From NCBI GenBank assembly GCA_028280785.1, contig JANQLF010000055.1, forward strand, positions 19,429-83,428: a stretch of DNA of 64,000 nt, read 5' to 3'. Of the stretch, positions 18,842-25,170 are shown in pieces. The notes beneath the pieces were generated by a model. That model did no database searches. It saw nothing but the letters and a program-made list of their open reading frames with translations, and was not told the origin of the DNA. The position numbers and the translations under genes are program-made. How positions within the stretch are numbered: position 1 is the first letter of the stretch; every line of letters begins with the position of its first letter. Source of the stretch: Planctomycetota bacterium. GTDB lineage: Bacteria; Planctomycetota; UBA11346.

Positions 18842-18857
18842 TGCGACTAAAGTCGCA
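18842..18857. repeat. 16-bp palindrome after the 51-residue ORF
   Basis: TGCGACTAAAGTCGCA is a perfect palindrome beginning 6 bp after the small ORF's stop codon. It could fold as a short stem in its mRNA. There is no T-run on either side, so it may be an mRNA-end structure or an operator. Confidence 0.4.
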
Positions 18858-18863
18858 TCAGCA

Positions 18864-19019
18864 TCACGCGCTGAGGTGGCGAAGTCGGGCCAATGGCATC
18901 CATGTGCCGGCCACGATATACTTCATATATTCCCAACCCAATGCGAAACGGCCGTAAAAACCGCCTAAAACGCTGGAAAAAACGTCATTAGCAACAACGA
19001 TATGTTCTGTGCTTTTCAT
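18864..19019 (-). CDS. Putative 51-residue peptide with double-glycine-like leader
   Basis: I found this ORF by reading the gap between the exporter and dehydrogenase genes. ATG at 19019 follows a GGGAAGGGATATC ribosome site. The peptide runs MKSTEHIVVANDVFSSVLGG, then 31 aromatic-rich residues beginning FYGRFALGWEYM. The Gly-Gly at 19-20 has hydrophobic residues at -4 (Val), -7 (Phe) and -12 (Val), as in leader peptides cleaved by C39 peptidases on export. It has its own promoter (19084-19111), an inverted repeat in the leader and a palindrome after the stop. An ABC exporter gene lies downstream on the same strand but lacks a C39 domain. I recognise no homologue; the ORF may be non-coding. 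Confidence 0.45.
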   Translation of the reverse strand: MKSTEHIVVANDVFSSVLGGFYGRFALGWEYMKYIVAGTWMPLARLRHLSA

Positions 19020-19044
19020 GATATCCCTTCCCGCTTGTAGTGAA

Positions 19045-19065
19045 TCAACGTGAAGAACACGTTGA
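19045..19065. repeat. Inverted repeat in the 5' leader of the small ORF
   Basis: TCAACGTG-AAGAA-CACGTTGA has perfect 8-bp arms and a 5-base loop. It lies between the predicted promoter (19084-19111) and the ribosome site of the ORF starting at 19019. It may be an operator or an RNA hairpin controlling translation. Confidence 0.5.
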
Positions 19066-19083
19066 TGGGCTGAATGAGCTGGG

Positions 19084-19111
19084 AAAATAGGAAGGGATTT
19101 TAATTTGTCAA
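19084..19111 (-). promoter_or_regulatory. Predicted promoter of the 51-residue ORF
   Basis: On the minus strand TTGACA (19106-19111) and TATTTT (19084-19089) are spaced by 16 bp. The -35 box is perfect and the -10 box matches 4 of 6. It lies between the end of the dehydrogenase gene and the small ORF, pointing at the latter. Confidence 0.45.
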
Positions 19112-19127
19112 AATTATTTTTTTAAAG

Positions 19128-20072
19128 TCAGTCTTCAGTCCAATCAAAGACCGGAACCATTCCATCACTTGGGTTATTGCGAATGTGCGCATAGACCTGA
19201 GCACAATCTTTTGGCTTATGTACCGAACTGATCAATGGACCAAGGTGCAGACGACCTTGCAGATAATAACTCACCGAGGTACGATCATCCTCAGGAACTT
19301 CTTTTTCAGGATTCGGACGCATCCACGCATGAGCGCCAATCAGATCAACACCCTTTTTATGAATCAGGGTATAGACATCAAAATTTTCAACATTGCCACG
19401 GGTACTGCCCAATAAAACGATACGCGCATTAATTTGACAATGCTCGAGTGCTAAGGGTAAAACGTGCGGCACACCAGTGGCTTCAATAACTACTGGTGCT
19501 TCTACACCTTTTAATTCCTCTGGAGAGACTGCTTCAAATCCTGCGCGGTGTGCCAGTTCGCGACGCTCTTCCATCAAATCAACGGCAATGACATGTTGGG
19601 CTCCAGCAATGCGCGCCCATTGTGCAGCGAGAAAACCAATCGGACCAAGTCCAAATACAATAACGGTTTCACTGATATCAATTTTAGGTCGACGTGCACC
19701 AAACTGGGCAATCGTCGCCAGACGAAACGGACTCAAATCACGCAAGTTGGTATCATCAGGCACCACAACGGCACCGGTGGCTGCAATGGATTGCACCGCT
19801 GCGTGCTGGAGCGGTGCGGCAACCTTATCACCAATACGGATATCAGTGACGTCATCAGCCACAGCAACCACCTCGCCACAACCGGAATAGCCAGGATACA
19901 TGGGATACTGACCTGATGTGTTAGGATCATTATAAATCCATGCGAGTTCCGTACCTGGAGAAATTGCCGTATACAGAGATTTAACGGTAATTTGTCCATT
20001 TTCTGGCTGTTTGGCTTCGTATTCGTGCAGGACAACCTGTCCTGCCTGTGGGGCTATAATTTGTGTTGGCAT
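19128..20072 (-). CDS. Medium-chain (zinc-type) alcohol-dehydrogenase-like oxidoreductase
   Basis: The start is ATG at 20072; longer in-frame starts would run through the divergent regulator. The 314-residue protein has the GroES-like N-terminal part with TAISPGTELAWI and PGYSGCGEVVAVADDV, then the Rossmann NAD(P) site VIVFGLGPIGFLAAQWAR near residue 150. It is shorter than classic 340-380 residue members, and zinc-ligand cysteines are not clear. Family members oxidise polyols or sugar alcohols. The gene is divergent from an AraC regulator, its probable controller. An extended -10 box (TGC-TACAAT, 20080-20085) lies 7 bp upstream of ATG, so the mRNA is probably leaderless. Confidence 0.8.
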   Translation of the reverse strand: MPTQIIAPQAGQVVLHEYEAKQPENGQITVKSLYTAISPGTELAWIYNDPNTSGQYPMYPGYSGCGEVVAVADDVTDIRIGDKVAAPLQHAAVQSIAATGAVVVPDDTNLRDLSPFRLATIAQFGARRPKIDISETVIVFGLGPIGFLAAQWARIAGAQHVIAVDLMEERRELAHRAGFEAVSPEELKGVEAPVVIEATGVPHVLPLALEHCQINARIVLLGSTRGNVENFDVYTLIHKKGVDLIGAHAWMRPNPEKEVPEDDRTSVSYYLQGRLHLGPLISSVHKPKDCAQVYAHIRNNPSDGMVPVFDWTED

Positions 20073-20079
20073 GGGCTTT

Positions 20080-20159
20080 ATTGTAGCAAACCCCAGCCCA
20101 GGGATATCGGACTTCGGTGAAAAGTCGGTACTTTGGTGACTATCATATCGTGCTATACT
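20080..20159. promoter_or_regulatory. Divergent promoters with AraC-type direct repeats
   Basis: On the minus strand TACAAT (20080-20085, preceded by TGC) faces the dehydrogenase gene. On the plus strand TATACT (20154-20159, preceded by TGC) faces the AraC gene. Both extended -10 boxes lie only 6-7 bp from their ATG. Between them are direct repeats ACTTCGGTGA (20111-20120) and ACTTTGGTGA (20130-20139), 19 bp apart, 9 of 10 identical. The second covers the AraC -35 position, as expected for an AraC-family binding site. Confidence 0.6.
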
Positions 20160-20165
20160 GCAAGC

Positions 20166-20978
20166 ATGGCAGCATCCTATTTCTTTCGCCGTCCAGATAC
20201 GGAAGCACCGGCACGCCAACCCCTCGTCGTGCGCAGTGTTGCTGATAAAACGTTTAAACCCTGGCAGCAAGAAGTGAAATCGGTTGAACCTTATCACAAA
20301 TTTCAATGGTGCGTTAGCGGTAGCGCGGAAATTCGTATGCACGGTCAGCAATATGAATTATTGCCAAATCAATTTCTGCACTTTGCTCCGCACATGGAAC
20401 ACTGGGCACGCGCCAAAGAAGACGGCTGGCGTTGTTGCTGGGTAACTTTTTATTATGGCATACCGGATGAACTATTCGCAGCCTTCGGACTAGAGCGAAT
20501 CGGCATTTATCAAGCAGAAGCATGCCCCATTCAATTATTTAAAAAAATTGCTGAAGCCGCCATGGGCATCGATGTTCGTGCTGAGCGTCAAGCCGGTGAG
20601 CTCGCCTATCAATTATTATCCAAAGCAGCCAACAGTATTCAATTCTCAGATCAGAATGATTTAATTGCAGAAGCCACCGACTATATCAAAGAACACTGGC
20701 AGGATCCCGATTTTGATATTAATCAACTGGCCAGTCACTTTCACATGCATCGCTCACAATTAAGCAGACAATTTACCAAGCGCATTGGCATCGCCCCAAG
20801 TAGCTATTTAACACGTCTACGCCTACAACATGCCGCACGCATGTTACTCGAAGCTCAGCATAGCAGTGAATCCATTAGCAAAACCTGTGGATTCAATGAC
20901 GCCAGTTACTTTGCTAGGCGATTTCGTAAAGCATTCGGTATGGCCCCACAAGATTATCGCAAAATGGGTGATCGCTAA
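20166..20978 (+). CDS. AraC-family transcriptional regulator (cupin sensor)
   Basis: ATG at 20166 is chosen over an upstream TTG at 20133. The 270-residue protein has a cupin-like sensor domain (residues 20-140; KFQWCVSGSAEIRMHGQQYEL, FLHFAPHMEHWARA) and a C-terminal double helix-turn-helix (about 175-268; DINQLASHFHMHRSQLSRQF, ISKTCGFNDASYFARRFRK, ending in APQDYRK). It should bind a sugar-like ligand and control the divergent dehydrogenase gene and itself. No Shine-Dalgarno is present, and the -10 box is 6 bp from ATG. Its TAA stop is directly followed by the stop codon of the convergent SDR gene. Confidence 0.9.
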   Translation: MAASYFFRRPDTEAPARQPLVVRSVADKTFKPWQQEVKSVEPYHKFQWCVSGSAEIRMHGQQYELLPNQFLHFAPHMEHWARAKEDGWRCCWVTFYYGIPDELFAAFGLERIGIYQAEACPIQLFKKIAEAAMGIDVRAERQAGELAYQLLSKAANSIQFSDQNDLIAEATDYIKEHWQDPDFDINQLASHFHMHRSQLSRQFTKRIGIAPSSYLTRLRLQHAARMLLEAQHSSESISKTCGFNDASYFARRFRKAFGMAPQDYRKMGDR

Positions 20979-21737
20979 TTACTGGATCGTCCAACCACCA
21001 TCGATGACGATTTCTTGACCGGTAATATTACGCGCTTGGGGTTGAATTAAAAAGGACGCCGCTGCCACCAATTCGTCCATGCCAATAAATGCTTTTTTTG
21101 GCATAGGTTTCAACATCACTTCATTAATGACGTCGTCTTCACTAATACCACGCTCCTTGGCTTGATTAGCAATTTGCTTTTCAACCAATGGTGTTTTTAC
21201 ATAAGACGGACAGATGGTATTCATAGTGATATCCGTATCTGCTGTTTCCAAGGCAATGGTCTTCGAAAAACCAAGCAAGCCATGTTTGGCAGCGACATAA
21301 GCACTTTTAAATGGTGAAGCGATTAACGAGTGAATTGACCCAATATTGATAATGCGTCCATGCCCTGCTTTTTTCATAGCAGGTAATACCGCTTTTGTCA
21401 TACGACAAGTGCCATTGAGCATAATATCTATTAATCGATCCCAATGGTCTTGTGGAAAGTTTTCTAAACTGGCCACGTGTTGAATACCAGCGCAGTTAAT
21501 TAATACAGAAACAGAATCGCAGGCTGTTACACACGCTTCGATCGATGCAGCATCACAAACATCAACCGCGAACGCCGTTGCTTCGCCACCACTCGCCGTG
21601 ATCTCATCAACCGTGTCCTGGGCCTGATCTTTATTTAAATCAGTAACAATAATTGTATGACCCTGCGCGGCTAAACCCAGCGCAAGTCCATGACCGATGC
21701 CGCTGCTAGCGCCGGTAATTAATATGTTTTCAGTCAT
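20979..21737 (-). CDS. SDR dehydrogenase, 3-hydroxybutyrate-dehydrogenase-like
   Basis: The 252-residue protein is a classical short-chain dehydrogenase: TGASSGIG (8-15), NCAG (81-84), Ser134, Tyr147 and Lys151 in SAYVAAK. Segments NCAGIQHVASLENFP, SLIASPFKSAYVAAKHGLLG, TPLVEKQI and ITGQEIVIDGGW closely follow D-3-hydroxybutyrate dehydrogenases, which interconvert acetoacetate and 3-hydroxybutyrate with NAD(H). Another SDR substrate remains possible. It is cytosolic. It lies 15 bp upstream of the secreted PA14 gene on the same strand, so the two may be cotranscribed, although their functions look unrelated. Confidence 0.75.
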   Translation of the reverse strand: MTENILITGASSGIGHGLALGLAAQGHTIIVTDLNKDQAQDTVDEITASGGEATAFAVDVCDAASIEACVTACDSVSVLINCAGIQHVASLENFPQDHWDRLIDIMLNGTCRMTKAVLPAMKKAGHGRIINIGSIHSLIASPFKSAYVAAKHGLLGFSKTIALETADTDITMNTICPSYVKTPLVEKQIANQAKERGISEDDVINEVMLKPMPKKAFIGMDELVAAASFLIQPQARNITGQEIVIDGGWTIQ

Positions 21738-21752
21738 GTACTGATATTAGTC

Positions 21753-22505
21753 TTATTCAGGACTGTGGAAGAGCAGATCTTTTTCCAAGAGCTGTCTAGG
21801 AACACCTGGAGCCTGCATAAAGATCTGTAATTTTTTTCCGCCGCCGCCTTGAAACCATTCTACCAGGAGCGGAACCTTACCTTGCTTTAGTGCTATCTTG
21901 CCAGTGCGTGCTTGGGCCGGATGAATTCCATCATGCAGAATAACCTGCTTCTTATTGAGCGTTAAACGCACGCCATCATCACTGTGTGAAGTAAACTCAT
22001 ACTCGCCATCTTTAGGAACATCCAAAAAACCAATAAAGCGTGTCGCATAATTACTTTTATCACTAAATGCATGTGCATTGATAACGTTAACTACTTTTTT
22101 CTCTACTACCTTCAATTTTGAATAATCCGGTAATACTTTTAACTGAGCCTTCGGCTTATAATATTCACAAACAATTCCTGGGACCAATTTTGGTGAGCTG
22201 AGTGCAACAACACCAAACAGGTCGCTTTCGGGTGCATCGGCTTCTTTATCCAAATTTTTAATCTGCGCCCTGATCGCTAAGGCAATGTTGAGATCGCCTT
22301 TTTTGGTGGCCTTTTCCATTTCACGCTCAAGGCGCTTCACATGTTTTGCACGTACTTCAGCATATTGTTTTTTGGCCTTATCAAGAATCTCATCAACTTC
22401 TTCTTGGTAGTTTTTGTTTAGCTTCTCCACTGCAGGCGGAAGTTCTGCAGCGTAGCTAGACGCCAGGAGACCGAGGCTCAAAAAACTTGCTGAAAGAAAG
22501 CGCAT
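21753..22505 (-). CDS. Secreted coiled-coil plus PA14-domain protein
   Basis: The 250-residue protein has a signal peptide (cut near residue 19, SSYAAELPP). Residues 20-100 are a lysine-rich helical module ending in APESDLFG, clearly like the leader modules of the protein at 3412-4707 (AELP, KNYQ, DLFG in the same order). Residues 110-248 are a PA14 domain, with GIVCEYYKP, FSDKSNYATRFIGFLDVPKDG, EYEFTSHSDDGVRLTLNKKQ, LLVEWFQGGGGKKLQIFMQ. PA14 domains bind carbohydrate. It probably sits in the periplasm or at the surface. The module pairing suggests a local family of secreted proteins with exchangeable ends. Confidence 0.75.
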   Translation of the reverse strand: MRFLSASFLSLGLLASSYAAELPPAVEKLNKNYQEEVDEILDKAKKQYAEVRAKHVKRLEREMEKATKKGDLNIALAIRAQIKNLDKEADAPESDLFGVVALSSPKLVPGIVCEYYKPKAQLKVLPDYSKLKVVEKKVVNVINAHAFSDKSNYATRFIGFLDVPKDGEYEFTSHSDDGVRLTLNKKQVILHDGIHPAQARTGKIALKQGKVPLLVEWFQGGGGKKLQIFMQAPGVPRQLLEKDLLFHSPE

Positions 22506-22604
22506 AAGGCCCGCATGGTGTAATCACAGATACTTATAGCAACAAATTCCATGCAAAAAGGTTACCAGTGTTACCAATGTAAACTGACCACAGGATAAAG
22601 GTTT

Positions 22605-22629
22605 TAAGTAGCTTATTTTAAGTTACTTA
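22605..22629. terminator. Stem-loop after the Gfo/Idh/MocA gene
   Basis: TAAGTAGCTTA (22605-22615) pairs with TAAGTTACTTA (22619-22629) with one G-T wobble and a 3-base loop. It lies 60 bp past the stop of the minus-strand oxidoreductase gene. No clear T-run follows, so its use as a terminator is uncertain. Confidence 0.35.
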
Positions 22630-22688
22630 CATCTTTCACTTCTACACCCAATACGATCTCAACAATAAAAAGTGTTGTTGATGTTCAG

Positions 22689-23837
22689 CTACGCCGTCTG
22701 CAATTCATAGGATTCCAAGGTAAAGGCTGGTAATTCCATAAGTTCACCGCCACGTAAAGCTGACTCGTGTGCAAGAATACCAACACAGGTAATGTTAGCC
22801 GATTCAGCCGCATTGGGATAGGGTTGGCGTTCCTGCACCAAGGCTGTAATAAATTCATGTGCCAAATGTGGGTGAGATCCACCATGGCCACTCCCTTGTG
22901 TAAAACTCAAATGCTCGTTGGCTTCATCATCATAAACACCCTGGGTGGTGTATTTCTGAATGGACTCAGGTAATAGATGCGCGTAATCAGGGCATGAAAC
23001 TTTTTCAGGAATTTCAGGCTCAGGTTTCTTAGCCGTATGCAAAACGATACCGTCATCTTCGATGAGTGGCCATTCGAAAGACATCTTCGATCCATAGACA
23101 TCGATGCTTTCACGATACTGACGTGCGGTATCAAATAAGGAGCGCATAATGCGTGCACTCAAATCAGATTCATGAAATTCAATCTGAGCACTCTCGACCG
23201 CAAATGGTGAATTGTACTTTTCAATTAAATTATCTTGAATAGTTCCCGATCCAAAACAGGTTACCTTAGATGCACGATGTTTTCCAAGCGCCAAGCATGG
23301 TCCAACACAATGCGTTGCATAATGCATCGGTGGAAGACCCTCCCAATAACCTGGCCAACCTTCCATGTCTTGCTGATGCGAAGCCTGTAGATATTGCAAT
23401 TTACCTAATTTACCCGAATCATATAATTCTTTGATGAATAAAAATTCACGTGAATAAATAACCGTTTCCATCATCATGTAATGAAGACCGGTTTCTTTAA
23501 CTAAATTGCAAATCGTTTCACAATCTTCGACACTTGTTGCCATCGGCACCGTGCAGGCCACATGCTTTCCTGCCTGTAATGCTGCAATTGATTGAGGTGC
23601 ATGATAATCAATCGGCGTATTAATATGAACTGCGTCAATATCAGGATCTGCCAATAACGCTTCGTAATCGGTGTAGCGTTTAGCAATACCAAAATGATCA
23701 CCAATCTTATTCAGTTGATCTTGGTTACGCTGACAAATAGTGATTTCACCGATATTAGGATGATTTTGATATATAGGTATAAATTCTGCTCCAAAACCTA
23801 ATCCAATGAGTGCAATATTAATCTTATCTTGAGACAT
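22689..23837 (-). CDS. Gfo/Idh/MocA-family NAD(P)-dependent oxidoreductase
   Basis: The 382-residue cytosolic protein starts with the Rossmann motif IALIGLGFGAEFIP and continues with DIDAVHINTPIDYHAPQSIAALQAGKHVACTVPM, the usual nucleotide-binding half with the catalytic-region Lys replaced by a VACTVPM context. The C-terminal half has the family's beta-sheet domain (HYATHCVGPCLALG with the conserved His region, IEFHESDLSARIM, MSFEWP). Members oxidise or epimerise sugars and inositols. A GGAG-type site precedes ATG. It has no close partner on its strand; the SRAP gene lies 136 bp upstream. The missing EKP motif (TVP instead) is worth noting, because that Lys is catalytic in many members. Confidence 0.85.
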   Translation of the reverse strand: MSQDKINIALIGLGFGAEFIPIYQNHPNIGEITICQRNQDQLNKIGDHFGIAKRYTDYEALLADPDIDAVHINTPIDYHAPQSIAALQAGKHVACTVPMATSVEDCETICNLVKETGLHYMMMETVIYSREFLFIKELYDSGKLGKLQYLQASHQQDMEGWPGYWEGLPPMHYATHCVGPCLALGKHRASKVTCFGSGTIQDNLIEKYNSPFAVESAQIEFHESDLSARIMRSLFDTARQYRESIDVYGSKMSFEWPLIEDDGIVLHTAKKPEPEIPEKVSCPDYAHLLPESIQKYTTQGVYDDEANEHLSFTQGSGHGGSHPHLAHEFITALVQERQPYPNAAESANITCVGILAHESALRGGELMELPAFTLESYELQTA

Positions 23838-23973
23838 CTCCGACTCCGATGACGTTTTTCTAGGTGAATAGCCCTGATTGGACTACAGCCGTTCATCTTA
23901 GTCAGATTGCCATTCAGCTGCTAGAAAAAATCTTAGTACGATTGCGTCACGAAGTAGCACAATTTTGACTAGT

Positions 23974-24621
23974 CTAATTTTCGATAATCGACCAATCTTG
24001 ATTACGAATTGAATTGACCGCTTTGCTTACGGCTCGATGTTCGAGCAGGTCATCTGGATAGGCTTCACAAATATGCTCTACATCACCAACACCAAGCGTT
24101 TCTTCTAACCACTGGTCTTCTTCATCACCAGATAAAATCACGGGCATGCGATTATGGATATGAGCTATACTCGGAGCAGCTTCAACGGTCATGATGGTAA
24201 ACTGCCCCTGACGCTGACCATTAATGGTTACCGTTTGCCACAAAGCCGCAAAACCGAATAATTCCTGATCACTGGGTTTAATTAAATGCGGCTGCTTACC
24301 GGACTCAGTTGCTTGCCACTCGTAATACCAGGTTGCCGGAACTAAGCAGCGTCGTTGTTCAAAGGCTTCTTTAAATGTTGACTTATTTGCCGCTTGTTCA
24401 CTACGCGCATTTATGATGGGTTTACCCTTTGCCCAGTCAGGTGTAAAACCCCAATGCGCAAGACGCAGATGGCGTTTATCGTTGTAATTAAAAATAATAG
24501 GGATGTTTTGTCCGGGTCCAATATTTGGCGACGGCTCCCACACTATATCTTCTTGCACTTCGGCAAAAAAACGCGCCTCTTGTTCTTTAAGCTTCTTACT
24601 TTCACCAAACCGGCCACACAT
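23974..24621 (-). CDS. SRAP-domain (YedK/HMCES-type) DNA-lesion-binding protein
   Basis: ATG at 24621 gives MCGRFG, so Cys2 becomes the N-terminal catalytic residue after Met removal; an upstream extension would hide it. The 215-residue protein has all key residues: Cys2, NARSE (71-75), Glu101 in TWYYEW, and HNRMP (His156). SRAP proteins crosslink covalently to abasic sites in single-stranded DNA and protect them. The length is normal. It is divergent from a small transporter gene. It is cytosolic, and no operon partner is evident. Confidence 0.92.
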   Translation of the reverse strand: MCGRFGESKKLKEQEARFFAEVQEDIVWEPSPNIGPGQNIPIIFNYNDKRHLRLAHWGFTPDWAKGKPIINARSEQAANKSTFKEAFEQRRCLVPATWYYEWQATESGKQPHLIKPSDQELFGFAALWQTVTINGQRQGQFTIMTVEAAPSIAHIHNRMPVILSGDEEDQWLEETLGVGDVEHICEAYPDDLLEHRAVSKAVNSIRNQDWSIIEN

Positions 24622-24753
24622 ATCTCCAGTATCAGCACAGAAGTCCATTACTCAAGATCATCTTAGAGAGTAAACGGTCATATAATGACATATTTTCATT
24701 GATTGTTTGCGTCCTAATCACAAAACAGCGCCGCGTCCACATGGAGAAATCTT

Positions 24754-25170
24754 ATGAGCTCATGGTTACTACCCACATTGATCTGCACATGCTGTTGGGG
24801 TTTTTGGGGATTCTTTGGTAAACTCGCTAGCCGCACACTCGAAGCCCAAAATTTGATGCTACTCAGTGCATTTGGCGCCCTGTGTTTGTTTCCATTTACC
24901 GCACTGATCTTTTATAAATATTTCACTTTTGAGACCAACCAAATGAATTACTACTACGCGATACTTGGTGGCTTTGTCGGCAGCCTCGGCGGTCTCTTCT
25001 TCTTTCTATCCATCAATAAAGGTGAAGCATCAAAAGTCGTATGCATTACTGCCCTCTATCCAGTCATCACCGTTATCCTCACCTACTTCATCCTCAAAGA
25101 GCCTTTGAGTGCGAGCAAGTTAGCCGGAATAGTTTTGGCAATCTGCAGTGTTTACCTATTGTCTAAGTAA
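24754..25170 (+). CDS. EamA/DMT-like small membrane transporter (single repeat)
   Basis: The 138-residue protein is almost all membrane: helices near 3-22 (LLPTLICTCCWGFWGFFGKLA), 33-52, 66-86 (YYAILGGFVGSLGGLFFFLS), 93-112 (VVCITALYPVITVILTYF) and 118-136. This is one EamA repeat; classical drug/metabolite transporters have two, so this may act as a dimer, as in the single-repeat subfamily. The end EPLSASKLAGIVLAICSVYLL matches EamA repeats. GGAGAAA precedes ATG. Its 3' end overlaps the convergent GH2 gene by 15 bp. Confidence 0.8.
   Translation: MSSWLLPTLICTCCWGFWGFFGKLASRTLEAQNLMLLSAFGALCLFPFTALIFYKYFTFETNQMNYYYAILGGFVGSLGGLFFFLSINKGEASKVVCITALYPVITVILTYFILKEPLSASKLAGIVLAICSVYLLSK

Noticed and set aside
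19128..20351. A 407-residue dehydrogenase starting at 20351
   Set aside because: The extra 93 residues run antisense through the AraC gene and lack family similarity; ATG at 20072 follows an extended -10 box.
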